Source: Chromatium okenii (GTDB taxonomy: Bacteria > Pseudomonadota > Gammaproteobacteria > Chromatiales > Chromatiaceae). From it: a stretch of DNA of 64,000 bases. The DNA is taken from NCBI RefSeq assembly GCF_002958735.1, contig NZ_PPGH01000037.1:558001-622000 (forward strand), read 5' to 3'. Below are positions 26,780 to 35,541 of the stretch, piece after piece; the stretch's first letter is position 1; each line of letters starts with the position of its first letter. The notes beneath the pieces are model-generated. The model searched no databases. It saw nothing but the letters and a program-made list of their open reading frames with translations, and had not been told where the DNA came from. Made by a program: the position numbers and the translations under genes.

Positions 26780-27023
26780 TGCGCCACGCTTGACGCAGGG
26801 CAGCAGTAGGCGGCGGTGGGTCGTCCAATGACCGCATAAAGTCGCGCCATTCCTCAGTTGTGAGCACAAAATGCTGGTGGGTTTGCAGAATGTCACGCGC
26901 CCGATCCAGTGCCGCATTCAGCACCAGTGCGCTCAGGGTGTTGCCAGTTATTGCTGCCGCTTGCTGGAGTAATTGTTTGGCAGTCGTGGGGAGACGAAGA
27001 TCAAGACGGTCGCTTTCAACCAT
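26769..27023 (-). CDS. DUF1778-family antitoxin (TacA-like, ribbon-helix-helix)
   Basis: 84 residues from the ATG at 27023 (an in-frame ATG at 27032 is an alternative). MVESDRLDLRLPTTAKQLL is the N-terminal RHH strand and helix, with AAAITGNTLSALVLNAALDRA the second helix; LTTEEWRDFMRSLDDPPPP is the toxin-neutralising tail characteristic of DUF1778. It binds operator DNA together with the GNAT toxin. An inverted repeat lies immediately upstream of the start. Confidence 0.9.
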   Translation of the reverse strand: MVESDRLDLRLPTTAKQLLQQAAAITGNTLSALVLNAALDRARDILQTHQHFVLTTEEWRDFMRSLDDPPPPTAALRQAWRNED

Positions 27024-27035
27024 GTGCTGCATCCA

Positions 27036-27059
27036 TACGGTGTATTTCCGTACAGTATA
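27036..27059 (-). promoter_or_regulatory. Operator palindrome and -10 element of the DUF1778-GNAT pair
   Basis: TACGG (27036-27040) and CCGTA (27048-27052) form an inverted repeat with a 7-bp spacer. On the minus strand a TATACT -10 element (27054-27059) lies directly next to it. Position between promoter and start codon suits autorepression. No convincing -35 seen. Confidence 0.45.
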
Positions 27060-27170
27060 GCAGCACTGAAGTGATTGCCCCGACATCGCTGCCGGGGTGA
27101 GTGGGTGGTAGTGGTAATGTCGATAGGATAAAATTAAAATATCATTACGCACTTGAATCGGAGTTATTTT

Positions 27171-27910
27171 ATGCACTGCCCTAAATGCCACTCTCAATCT
27201 TTCGTCAAAAACGGTTTTAATGCTACCAATAAGCAAATGTACCGATGTAAAGACTGCGGACGACAATTTGTATTAAGCCCTGATAAAAGCATGATCTCTG
27301 ATGAAAAGAAATCTTTGATTGACCGCTTGCTTTTAGAGCGGGTTTCTTTAGCTGCTATTACTCGAATTGTTGGCGTCTCAAAATTTTGGCTGCAACGCTA
27401 TGTCAACAAAAAACACGAATCAATTCCACGTCACGTTGAAGTGAGTAAAAAGCGCCGGGGATGAATCACGATTGAGTGTGATGAAATGTAGTTATTTGTA
27501 CATACAAAAATAAACAATGGCTTTGGTTGTCGATTGACACTTGCACACGTGACATTATTGGCGCGTATATTGTGGATAGCAGTGAGAAATCTGCACGTGG
27601 ATTATGGGAATCTTTGCTTCTTATTTATCGCTAATGCGCAGTAAGTTATACCGATTTTTTGGCAGCTTATGGAATGATATTCCTATCAAAACGCTATCGT
27701 GCTGTTGGCAAAGAAAGTGGACGAACAAATCATATTGAAGCGATTGAACTGTGCGTTTCAGCAGCGCATCTCTCGATTTAGTGAGAAAAACTTTATCATT
27801 CCAAGCTCAAGTATCAACAAATGCTTGGGCTTGCGCCTGATCCTCTTTGCCGATGTTGTTATAAATCTGAAAATAATTGCGCTTAGAATTAACACAGATC
27901 AATCGTGTCA
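27171..27910 (+). pseudogene. IS1-family transposase relic, multiply broken
   Basis: An intact first part reads MHCPKCHSQSFVKNGF and YRCKDCGRQFVLSP, the zinc-binding N-terminus of IS1 InsA. Downstream, other frames give ECDEM, KQWLWLSI, RGLWESLL and GKESGRTNHIE, the InsB part of the transposase. Stops and frame changes separate these pieces, so no active transposase is made as the sequence stands. Single-base losses may explain some breaks, but there are at least four. No IS1 terminal repeats were identified. Confidence 0.8.
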
Positions 27911-27984
27911 TCTTTGAGCCTATTCCACAAAATCTAAATTGTCGCCATAATACAGTTCATTCATCACTCTCCATCTAATTCAAT

Positions 27985-28020
27985 TCCCCCCTTTGAAAAA
28001 AGGGGGGCGAGGGGGATTTA
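27985..28020. repeat. C-run/G-run palindromic repeat, copy 1
   Basis: A run of C followed by TTTGAAAAAA and a run of G, then CGAGGGGGATTTA. It abuts the secF stop codon on the minus strand and may act as a transcription terminator or mRNA end for secF. Same family as the copies at 34 kb, 43-51 kb. Confidence 0.8.
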
Positions 28021-28950
28021 AGGCCGCCCGTCGGTCACTGCTTCCTTGGGTGGACGCAACAAATCAGCGCGACTCACGCCGAGCGCAACCACTGACGCGC
28101 TGGCGACGTAAATCGTCGAATAGGTTCCGAACACCACGCCAATAATTAACGCCAATGAAAAACCATGCAGCGTTGGTCCGCCAAAGAAATACAGCGTCAC
28201 CACCACTAAAAATACCGTTCCAGCGGTAATAATGGTTCGCGTCATGGTTTCATTCACCGATTGATCCATGATTTCAATGACCGTGCCGCGCCGCACTTTG
28301 CGGAAATTCTCTCGAATTCGATCAAAAACAACGACGGTATCATTCAGTGAATAACCGATGACGGTAAGCACTGCGGCCAATACGGTGAGATCAAAATCAA
28401 TTTGAAATAGCGAGAATGCGCCGACCACAATCGTTGCATCGTGCATGGTCGCAATCACTGCGCCAACAGAAAAACGCCATTCAAACCGCAATGCGACATA
28501 AATCAGAATGCCAATGAGTGAAAATAGCACCGACAATCCGCTTTGATCCGCCAATTCTTTACCGACTTGCGGACCGACGAATTCAACTCGGCGCAACTCA
28601 ACTTGATCCGGTGCGGCAGCATTTAAGGCATTAAATACTCGCTTGCTAAGTTCATGGTCGTTGGTATCACCCACGGGCGGAATGCGTAATAACACATCAC
28701 GCGGTGTTCCGAATTGCTGCGCCATGACGTTTTCAAAACCGGCAGTGCTTAAAGCCTTGCGCACCTCGGCAAGATCAACTGCCGTTTTATAATTGACTTC
28801 CACGACTGTACCGCCGGTGAAATCCAAACCGAGATTTAATCCTTGAATCGCCAGTGACAGCAGGCTCGTGACAATGAGCACTGCAGAAAAGATCATCGCT
28901 TTCCGGCGCTGCGATAAAAAGTTGAATTGAGGAAGTTTAATTGCTCGCAT
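28018..28950 (-). CDS. secF: Protein translocase subunit SecF
   Basis: 310 residues, typical for SecF. The N-terminal helix is followed by LGLDFTGGTVVEVNY, a small periplasmic domain, then five more membrane helices with the conserved VIGYSLNDTVVVFDRIRE and ETMTRTI motifs. SecF works with SecD and YajC in the inner membrane, using proton motive force to help release proteins from the Sec channel. It follows secD by 11 bp. A repeat element begins at its stop codon. Confidence 0.97.
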   Translation of the reverse strand: MRAIKLPQFNFLSQRRKAMIFSAVLIVTSLLSLAIQGLNLGLDFTGGTVVEVNYKTAVDLAEVRKALSTAGFENVMAQQFGTPRDVLLRIPPVGDTNDHELSKRVFNALNAAAPDQVELRRVEFVGPQVGKELADQSGLSVLFSLIGILIYVALRFEWRFSVGAVIATMHDATIVVGAFSLFQIDFDLTVLAAVLTVIGYSLNDTVVVFDRIRENFRKVRRGTVIEIMDQSVNETMTRTIITAGTVFLVVVTLYFFGGPTLHGFSLALIIGVVFGTYSTIYVASASVVALGVSRADLLRPPKEAVTDGRP

Positions 28951-28961
28951 AATGGGTTCTC

Positions 28962-30818
28962 TTAAACAGGCAGGGTTTTCAAACGTTTGCCGCCATACGC
29001 CAAATTGATTAAGGCGCGGCTACAATTAATTGCGGTGAACATGGAGCTGGCTAAACCAATAATGAGCGTGACCGCAAAACCTTTCACTGGACCCGTGCCA
29101 AAACTGAATAGGACAATTGCCGCAATTAACGTGGTGACGTGACCGTCAACAATCGTTGAAAAGGCTTTTTCAAAGCCGGCAGCAATACTGGCTTGCGGTG
29201 AATTACCGTTTTTGATTTCTTCGCGCATTCGCTCGAAAATCAACACGTTAGCATCAACTGACATGCCCAGCGTGAGCACCATTCCCGCAATGCCGGGCAT
29301 GGTCAGCGTTGCGCCGAGCAGCCCCAGCACTGCTGCGATCATCACCAAATTGACGACCAGCGCGACGTTGGCGATCAAGCCGAATACGCGGTAATAAAAG
29401 CCCATAAACAGCACCACCGCGCCCATGCCAATCAGCACCGACAGGATGCCTTGGTCGATGTTGTCCTGTCCCAAACTGGGGCCGATGGTGCGCTCTTCGA
29501 CGATCTGAATCGGGGCAGCCAATGCGCCCGAACGCAGCAGCAGCGCGGTATCGTGGGCTTCGGCGCTGCTCTCCAACCCAGTCGTTTGGAAGCGCGAGCC
29601 GAACGGTTCGCGGATGGTGGCGACGCTAATCACTTCCTCCACTTTGCGCGTGGTTTTGACCGGTTTACCGTCCACCATCGCCGTGGTGGTGCGATTTTCG
29701 ATAAACACCACCGCCATCGGTTTGCCGACATTTTCGGTCGTCATATCGCGCATTCGCCGCGCACCCTGACCGTCGAGATTGACAAACACCGTTGGCGTAC
29801 CGCTTTGATTATCAAAGCCGGATGACGCATCGGTGATTTGATCGCCGGTGACGATGACGCGGCGTTTGAGCAAAATCGGTTTGCCGTCGCGTTCGTAATA
29901 GAGCTTGCTGGCGACCGGAACCTTGCCCGCCACTGCATCCGCCACGCTGCCTTCGGTATCGACGAGGCGATATTCCAAAGTTGCCGTCGCGCCGAGAATT
30001 TCCTTCAACCGACCGGGGTCTTGTGCACCGGGCAACTGCACCACAATGCGCCGCTCGCCTTGACGGGCAATGCTCGGCTCGGCGATGCCCAACGCATTCA
30101 CGCGATTGCGCAGCGTCGTAATGTTTTGTTCTAACGCGAAATCTTTAATCTGGCGCTGCGCGGTCGGCAACAAACTGAGCTGGGCAATAAAGCGGTCGCC
30201 GTCCTCACTGGTTTCGATCTGCATATCCTGCGTGTCGCGCTGCAACGCTTTCACGGCAGCGGCGCGAGATTCCGCATCGTCAAATTTGGCGATGATGTGA
30301 TTGCTGTCGCGGGTCAGCGTCAGATAACGGATTTTCTTATCGCGCAATTGCGTCCGCATGTCGCCGAGATTGCGCTCCAGCGCCTGCTCCAACGCTGCAT
30401 CCAAATCGACATCAATCACGACATGAATGCCGCCGCGCAGATCGAGACCGAGATTCATCGGCTTCAAACCCAGCGCTGGCATCCAGCCGGGCAAATCCGC
30501 TGACAACGTCAGCGCAGTGTGATAACGCGTTGATAACGTTTGCTCAATTGCCTCCTGTCCGCGCAATTGATCGCTGGCAGCAGCGAAACGAATCAGCACT
30601 TTGCCACCGTCGCGCAATTTGATTTCCTTGACGGGAATGCTGGCGTTATCCAACGCGGCGCGGATTTCGCCGACGCTGGCTTCGGTCACGGTCACACCGC
30701 GAGCGGCGGTAATTTCAATCGAGGGGTCTTGAGAATAAAGATTCGGCCACGCCAGCAGCAGACTGACCAAAATCACGCTTAAAATCAGCAGGTTCTTCCA
30801 CAACGGGTATCGGTTCAT
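28962..30818 (-). CDS. secD: Protein translocase subunit SecD
   Basis: 618 residues from the ATG at 30818 (MNRYPLWKNLLIL). It has an N-terminal helix, LGLDLRGGIHVVIDVD, a large periplasmic domain with NALGIAEPSIARQGERRIVV, and six helices in all with GMSVDANVLIFERMREEI near the end. SecD partners SecF as an RND-family proton-driven export factor. The gene is between yajC and secF in the standard yajC-secD-secF order, all on the minus strand. The tgt and queA genes that usually precede yajC are not present. Confidence 0.97.
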   Translation of the reverse strand: MNRYPLWKNLLILSVILVSLLLAWPNLYSQDPSIEITAARGVTVTEASVGEIRAALDNASIPVKEIKLRDGGKVLIRFAAASDQLRGQEAIEQTLSTRYHTALTLSADLPGWMPALGLKPMNLGLDLRGGIHVVIDVDLDAALEQALERNLGDMRTQLRDKKIRYLTLTRDSNHIIAKFDDAESRAAAVKALQRDTQDMQIETSEDGDRFIAQLSLLPTAQRQIKDFALEQNITTLRNRVNALGIAEPSIARQGERRIVVQLPGAQDPGRLKEILGATATLEYRLVDTEGSVADAVAGKVPVASKLYYERDGKPILLKRRVIVTGDQITDASSGFDNQSGTPTVFVNLDGQGARRMRDMTTENVGKPMAVVFIENRTTTAMVDGKPVKTTRKVEEVISVATIREPFGSRFQTTGLESSAEAHDTALLLRSGALAAPIQIVEERTIGPSLGQDNIDQGILSVLIGMGAVVLFMGFYYRVFGLIANVALVVNLVMIAAVLGLLGATLTMPGIAGMVLTLGMSVDANVLIFERMREEIKNGNSPQASIAAGFEKAFSTIVDGHVTTLIAAIVLFSFGTGPVKGFAVTLIIGLASSMFTAINCSRALINLAYGGKRLKTLPV

Positions 30819-30920
30819 CGGCAGTTCCAAGTTGCAAAAACGCGGGATCGCATAAGGCAAATAAACAAACAGCGCCGACATTGACAGATGGCGGCGCTGT
30901 TGAAACCACACGCGAGGAGG

Positions 30921-31256
30921 TTAAAGGTCTTTCAGTGTGCCTTTGGGCATCACGGATTCCACCGCAGAGCGCCGCACCTTGACCTGAATGCCTTCGGCAA
31001 TTTCCACCAGTACAAAGTTGTCGCCAATTTCCGCGATGCGCCCAGCCATGCCGCCGACGGTGACGATTTCATCGTTTTTCGCCAGCGAATCCACCATCTT
31101 CTGATGTTCTTTTTGGCGTTTGGTCTGCGGACGAATCAGCAGGAAATAAAACACTACGGCAAACAGTACCAGCGGCAGCAGCGCCATGATGGAGCCGCCA
31201 GCGGAGGCAGCAGCGTCGCCGGTTTGGGCGATGGCATCGGAAATAAAAAAGCTCAT
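30921..31256 (-). CDS. yajC: Preprotein translocase subunit YajC
   Basis: 111 residues from the ATG at 31256, with AGGAA just upstream. One transmembrane helix (IMALLPLVLFAVVFYFLLI) followed by RPQTKRQKEHQKMVDSLAKN and EIVTVGGMAGRIAEIGDNF, the YajC signature. It associates with SecDF in the inner membrane. First gene of the yajC-secD-secF operon. Confidence 0.96.
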   Translation of the reverse strand: MSFFISDAIAQTGDAAASAGGSIMALLPLVLFAVVFYFLLIRPQTKRQKEHQKMVDSLAKNDEIVTVGGMAGRIAEIGDNFVLVEIAEGIQVKVRRSAVESVMPKGTLKDL

Positions 31257-31314
31257 GTTAAGTTCCTGATTAAAAGTGAAATCAACGGGATAGATTCGGT
31301 GGCAATTTATCGGG

Positions 31315-31508
31315 TCAGTCATGGGTAACGAACAACCCGCCAGCGAATGATTTGGAACCAGGTAAAACGCCGTTCGAGGCGGTTTTTACGCGGTTTTGGT
31401 CTTGTTTGTAAATGCCAAGCAGTACGTCAATCGTGCGTGAGATGTTGTCATCAATCGCTGCTTTTAAGTTTTTGCACGCTTAACGCGTGAAGTGTAAAAA
31501 TACGACAT
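31315..31508 (-). pseudogene. Possible gene fragment opposite the tnpB left end
   Basis: On the minus strand a frame reads LKAAIDDNISRTIDVLLG and then GIYKQDQNRVKTASNG, ending FVTHD at 31315. Extending it to an ATG at 31508 needs one added A in an A-run. I do not recognise it. It may be the remainder of a gene interrupted by the tnpB element, or a chance frame. Confidence 0.3.
31477..31491. repeat. Hairpin at the left side of the tnpB element
   Basis: CACGC-TTAAC-GCGTG forms a short perfect hairpin 16 bp before the tnpB start. IS200/IS605 elements carry subterminal hairpins at their ends that the transposase recognises, so this may mark the left end. Confidence 0.4.
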
Positions 31509-32403
31509 GAATCCAGAAACCACCCTGAAAACGCTCAAAGTCCGCATCAAGGACAAACACGCTCCATTACTGCGCCAATGGGCGTTTGAGTGCAATCAAA
31601 TCTGGAATGAAGCGAATGCCATCACGGCTGAATACTCATACATGCCTATTCCCGAAGTAGGTTGGATGCGGTTTAATTTTTCGGCGTTTGATTTAGCCAA
31701 AAGTCAGGCTATTTTCGCAAAATCACGCGGTTTCACGATTCATTCGCAAACAGTGCAGGAAGTGACCGAAGCACACGCTAAAGCGCGTAAGCAATTCAAA
31801 AAAGACAAGCTGCGCTGGCGAGTGTCTGGTGGTAGTCGCCGTGCATTGGGCTGGGTTCCGTTTAAGTCTGGCGCTGCAGTGTGGAAAAACGGTCAAGTTC
31901 GTTACAACAAGCACTTCTTCAAGGTCTGGGACAGCTACAGTTTATCGCAATTTGCGTTTCGATCTGGTTCATTTACCGAGGATTCGCGCGGGCGCTGGTA
32001 TTTTAATGTCGTGGTGCAAGTACCCGTTATTGAAATGTCAGGTCGTGGTGAAATCGGTATTGATCTTGGTCTTAAAAAAGTAGCGACCTGCAGTAATGGC
32101 TTAAAGCTCGAATCAAAACAGTTTTATCGCAATGCTGAACAGCAACTTGGTATTGCCCAACGTGCTAATAAAAAGAAGCGCGTTAAAGCGATTCATGCCA
32201 AACTCAAAAACCGTCGAGCTAACCATTTACACTAATTCACCACTAAAATTGTGCGTGAGAATTCATTGATCGTTGTCGGCAACGTCAGTAGTTCCAAATT
32301 GGTAAAAACCAAGATGGCAAAGTCCGTTTTGGATGCCGGTTGGTTCATGCTGAAAACACAACTTGATGCGAAATCCAAAAGGTCAATGTATAGCATTCAA
32401 TAA
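31507..32403 (+). pseudogene. IS200/IS605-family TnpB, interrupted and truncated
   Basis: 242 residues are open (MNPETTLKTLKVRIKDKHAP, then VQEVTEAHAKARKQFKK and GEIGIDLGLKKVATCSNG, the first RuvC Asp). A TAA at 32233-32235 interrupts; the same frame then continues with FTTKIVRENSLIVVGNVSSS, the usual TnpB sequence, until another stop at 32401. The first stop looks like a single-base nonsense change and not a homopolymer loss. The zinc finger and last RuvC motif are missing, so no complete RNA-guided nuclease can be made. No TnpA gene is present. Confidence 0.85.
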
Positions 32404-32759
32404 GTTAACAATTTTTAACATTGGTTACTAATCATTGATTAGACATGATCGCTACATCATGGTTATTATGTTTGCAACAACGTGTACCTTATGGCGAGAA
32501 CCAAGCCCGCGTTGTTAATTTAAGCTCTTTAACAAGTTCGAGTATGCGGTTGCTAACACGAGTTGTTAGCGTAAAACTTGAAACGCATCTAAGAGTTGGA
32601 GCACGAAGTGTTTATTTCGTGCCTTGGTAGATACACCCGACAACGCCGGTCACGGATTAAGTTGTCGCAGTTAACGAAAGTTAAGAAAAATGTATCGGAA
32701 GATACTGCGCTGGTGCTTCTCGCTGACCGAATAGCTCGACCGCGAGAAGCTAAGAATAA
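32404..32759. other. 356-bp stretch without a recognisable gene, rich in hairpins
   Basis: No frame here gives a recognisable protein; the plus-strand frame at 32445-32630 has no family match. Three perfect hairpins are present: 32552-32570 (GCTAACA stem), 32601-32622 (GCACGAA stem) and 32715-32750 (GCTTCTCGC stem, 18-nt loop). Its position directly 3' of tnpB is where an omega RNA and the right end of an IS605-type element would be. Confidence 0.5.
32715..32750. terminator. Nine-bp perfect stem-loop downstream of the SDR gene
   Basis: GCTTCTCGC at 32715-32723 pairs with GCGAGAAGC at 32742-32750. It lies just past the stop of the minus-strand SDR gene. There is no T-run, so a role in termination or mRNA protection is only possible; it may instead be the transposon right end. 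Confidence 0.35.
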
Positions 32760-33485
32760 TCAGCAGGATTGACCAGTGATGCCGGAGCTGGCAGCACTGA
32801 GCAGGTAAATGTAGCGGTCGGTGATGGTCGCCGGTTCGGGATGCGTGTGCGGGTCTTCGCCGGGATACAGGTGGGCGCGTAACGCAGTGCGGACGATACC
32901 GGGATCGAAGCTGTTGACGCGGATGTGACCGCCAGCGCGGGTTTCGTCGGCGAGCACCTGCATCAGTCCTTCAATGCCGAATTTGGCAGCGGCGAACGCG
33001 CCCCAATAGGCTTTGCCGCGTCGTCCCACGCGGTCAGCAGTGAACACGATGGATGCCGCAGTGGACGCTCGCAGCAGCGGCAAACAGGCTTGGGTCAATA
33101 AAAATGGCGCAGTTAAATTGATGCGCAGCACCCGTTCCCACTCGGTCGCGTCGTAATCGTCAATCCGGCTGAGATAGGGCGCAAACGCTGCGCAGTGCGC
33201 CAGCCCGTCCAAATGCCCGAAAGTGTCGCCGATGATGTTCGCGGCAGCGATGAAATCAACTTCGGTCGCCGTTTCCAAATTCAGCGGCAACATTGCTGGT
33301 TCCGGTGCGCCAGCAGCAACGATAGCGTCATAAATGGGTTCTAAATCATCCGCTTTGAATGCAGACAGAATCACGGTTGCGCCAGCCTGCGCACACGCCA
33401 GCGCCACCGCTTGCCCAATCCCTTCGGTCGCGCCAGTGACGAGAATAATCCGCTCCGCCAGCGGCAGTGAATTTTGCTCCATCAT
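32760..33485 (-). CDS. SDR-family protein of the YciK type, catalytic Ser and Tyr not conserved
   Basis: 241 residues. The Rossmann start IILVTGATEGIGQAVALAC (TGxxxGIG) and the catalytic-loop Asn region VLRINLTAPFLLTQA match YciK. In E. coli YciK the catalytic Ser is in FTSSSVGR and the Tyr in GAYAASKF; here these read FTADRVGR and GAFAAAKF, so both are replaced while the Lys remains. The protein can probably still bind a nucleotide but should not act as a normal dehydrogenase. It lies 8 bp downstream of ubiG, as yciK does in Pseudomonas-like genomes, but the phosphatase gene normally between them is absent. Confidence 0.85.
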   Translation of the reverse strand: MMEQNSLPLAERIILVTGATEGIGQAVALACAQAGATVILSAFKADDLEPIYDAIVAAGAPEPAMLPLNLETATEVDFIAAANIIGDTFGHLDGLAHCAAFAPYLSRIDDYDATEWERVLRINLTAPFLLTQACLPLLRASTAASIVFTADRVGRRGKAYWGAFAAAKFGIEGLMQVLADETRAGGHIRVNSFDPGIVRTALRAHLYPGEDPHTHPEPATITDRYIYLLSAASSGITGQSC

Positions 33486-33493
33486 CTTGTTTC

Positions 33494-34213
33494 TCAGGCG
33501 GTTTCGCGGACGCAGGCGACCAGATAATTGACATCAAGCTGGCGCGGACTGAGGCGATAAGTGCGGGTTAACGGGTTGTAAGTCATACCGATCAAATCGA
33601 GCGTGCGCAGCGGCGTTTTGCGAATCCAACTGTCCAGTTCGGACGGGCGAATGAACCGCGCATAATCGTGCGTTCCTTTCGGCAATAACCCGAGCAGATA
33701 TTCCGCGCCGACAATCGCAAACAGAAAAGATTTGGGATTGCGATTCAGCGTCGAAAAAAACACTTTGCCGCCGGGACGCACCAGCCGCGCACAGGCTTCG
33801 ACCACTGACGCTGGGCTTGGAACGTGTTCCAACATTTCCATGCAGGTCACGACATCGAAACTGCCCGGCTGTTCGGCAGCCAGCGCCTCGGAAGTGATTT
33901 GCCGATATTCCACTTCTACGCCACTTTCCAACGTGTGCAATTCCGCCACCCGCAGCGGCATCGCGCCCATGTCGATGCCAATCACTTGCGCCCCGCGTAA
34001 CGCCATGCTTTCCGACAAAATTCCGCCGCCGCAACCGACATCAAGCACCCGTTTGTCGGCTAATCCGCCTGCGGTGCGGTCGATGTATTCCAAACGCAGC
34101 GGATTGATATCGTGCAGCGGTTTGAACTCGCTATTTGGGTCCCACCAGCGGGCGGCAAGCTCTTCAAATTTGCTGATTTCCACTGGATCAACGTTGTGTG
34201 CAGTGTGGGTCAT
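33494..34213 (-). CDS. ubiG: Ubiquinone biosynthesis O-methyltransferase UbiG
   Basis: 239 residues, standard length. The N-terminal [19 protein letters not shown] and NPLRLEYI are diagnostic of UbiG; the SAM motif is [16 protein letters not shown], followed by [14 protein letters not shown] and [20 protein letters not shown]. It carries out both O-methylation steps of ubiquinone synthesis. The YciK-type gene follows 8 bp downstream in the same operon. Upstream lies a pair of inverted repeat elements. Confidence 0.97.
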   Translation of the reverse strand: MTHTAHNVDPVEISKFEELAARWWDPNSEFKPLHDINPLRLEYIDRTAGGLADKRVLDVGCGGGILSESMALRGAQVIGIDMGAMPLRVAELHTLESGVEVEYRQITSEALAAEQPGSFDVVTCMEMLEHVPSPASVVEACARLVRPGGKVFFSTLNRNPKSFLFAIVGAEYLLGLLPKGTHDYARFIRPSELDSWIRKTPLRTLDLIGMTYNPLTRTYRLSPRQLDVNYLVACVRETA

Positions 34214-34269
34214 GAGTATTTAACCTGTTGGGATTGAAAGAAGTTTTCAGTTTAGGTGTTACACGAAAG

Positions 34270-34369
34270 TTCCCCCCTTAGCAAAAGGGGGGTTAGGGGG
34301 GATTTCTCCTCGGCGTCAAAGGCTTGAATCTTTAAATCCCCCCTGCCCCCTTTTGCTAAGGGGGGAAAT
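34270..34369. repeat. Inverted pair of C-run/G-run repeats, copies 2 and 3
   Basis: One copy at 34270-34306 (TCCCCCCTTAGCAAAAGGGG, then GGTTAGGGGGGATTT) and a second in inverted orientation at 34332-34369. Each copy is itself palindromic and the two are also complementary to each other across a 25-nt spacer, so the whole 100 bp can fold into one long hairpin or a cruciform. It lies between the parA stop and the ubiG start, both on the minus strand. Confidence 0.85.
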
Positions 34370-34378
34370 CGTGCCAAC

Positions 34379-35161
34379 TTAGCTGGCAATCGCCAGCCGA
34401 GCTAAGACATTCGCAAATGCGGTTTGATAGTCCTCATTGCCACGACTGCGCGGCGCGTAATAACGAATCGGACGACCAGCAGCAAAGGCTTCCGCCAGTT
34501 TGATGTCAGTGCGAATGCCACCGAGCAACCGCGCCAGCCCAAATTGTCCAACCACCTGCTCCTGCACCCGGCGATGTTGAATGATGCGCGAGTCGAGCTG
34601 CACCGGCAGCAATCCCAGTAACCGCAATTCGGCATTGGTCGTCATCGCAATCCGAAAAAATAGCCGCGCCAGCTGGCGCACTCCTTCGCCAGACAGAGGA
34701 TGCGGCACAAATGGAATCAATGCCCACTGCGCAGCAGTCAACGCATTGCGCAGCAGCCGATCCAATGACGGCGGCGAATCAATCACAATTCGTGCATAAC
34801 TGCTGGTAATGGTGGAATCCGTCAAAGCGCGGGCGAGGATGTGATCGTCATTCGGTGCGTTGTCGTGCTGAAACTCCGGGTCCGCTGGCACGAGATCGAG
34901 CAGTTCCCACGCAGTGCGCACAATCGCCGCCGTCAGTGGCAGCGTCGCGCCAGCAGCAGTAAACAAATGATGCGCAGTGAGCTGGCTGGCGCTGGTTTTC
35001 ACGCCTAAACCGAGAGCGCAATGCCCTTGCGTATCCAAATCAATCAACAGGGTACGTTGACCAGTGGCGGCGAACTCAGCAGCAACATTGACAGCGGTCG
35101 TAGTTTTGCCGCTGCCGCCTTTGCGGTTGGTAACGACGATGATGGTGGGAGACGATGACAT
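34379..35161 (-). CDS. ParA/Soj-family ATPase
   Basis: 260 residues from the ATG at 35161; GTG at 35164 and TTG at 35173 are in frame and the TTG overlaps the stop of the upstream regulator. The deviant Walker A motif is NRKGGSGKTTTAVN, with LLIDLDTQGHCALGLG and VIDSPPSLDRLL, the ParA-type Walker motifs. Such ATPases position plasmids, chromosomes, chemotaxis arrays or pili. No ParB gene or parS cluster is visible, and pairing with a CheY-like protein suggests positioning of a signalling or motility complex rather than DNA segregation. Confidence 0.9.
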   Translation of the reverse strand: MSSSPTIIVVTNRKGGSGKTTTAVNVAAEFAATGQRTLLIDLDTQGHCALGLGVKTSASQLTAHHLFTAAGATLPLTAAIVRTAWELLDLVPADPEFQHDNAPNDDHILARALTDSTITSSYARIVIDSPPSLDRLLRNALTAAQWALIPFVPHPLSGEGVRQLARLFFRIAMTTNAELRLLGLLPVQLDSRIIQHRRVQEQVVGQFGLARLLGGIRTDIKLAEAFAAGRPIRYYAPRSRGNEDYQTAFANVLARLAIAS

Positions 35162-35169
35162 CACAGTGC

Positions 35170-35541
35170 TCAAGGCGCGAGCGCATCAGCAATGGCGCGG
35201 CGCAACGCCTCACGCGTGAAGGGTTTGGGCAAGGTCGCCCGCACACCTATCAGTGTTGCCGATTCCAGATTGAACTCAGAACTGATGGTGCGGCGTCCGC
35301 CGGAAATGGCGATGATTGGAATGCGGTTGCCGCGTTTAGCGAGTTCAGCAATCAGTTCGATGCCGTCTTTTTCTGGCATCAAAATGTCAGTAATGATGAG
35401 ATCGGGTGGTTGTTGGGCGACAGCGCGGAGTGCCTCGTTGCCATTGCTCGCAGTGTGTGCCTGATGTCCTTCGCGGCGCACCATTTCAGCCAGCATGACG
35501 CGAAAAAGCTCCTCATCATCGACGATCAAGATGTTCAACAT
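35170..35541 (-). CDS. Stand-alone CheY-like response regulator
   Basis: 123 residues, receiver domain only: acidic pair in ILIVDDEELFR, phospho-acceptor in LIITDILMPEKDG, Ser in IIAISGG and Lys in LPKPFTREAL. The stop codon overlaps a possible TTG start of the ParA gene, so the two are coupled. With no output domain it should act by binding a partner, plausibly the ParA ATPase. Confidence 0.92.
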   Translation of the reverse strand: MLNILIVDDEELFRVMLAEMVRREGHQAHTASNGNEALRAVAQQPPDLIITDILMPEKDGIELIAELAKRGNRIPIIAISGGRRTISSEFNLESATLIGVRATLPKPFTREALRRAIADALAP

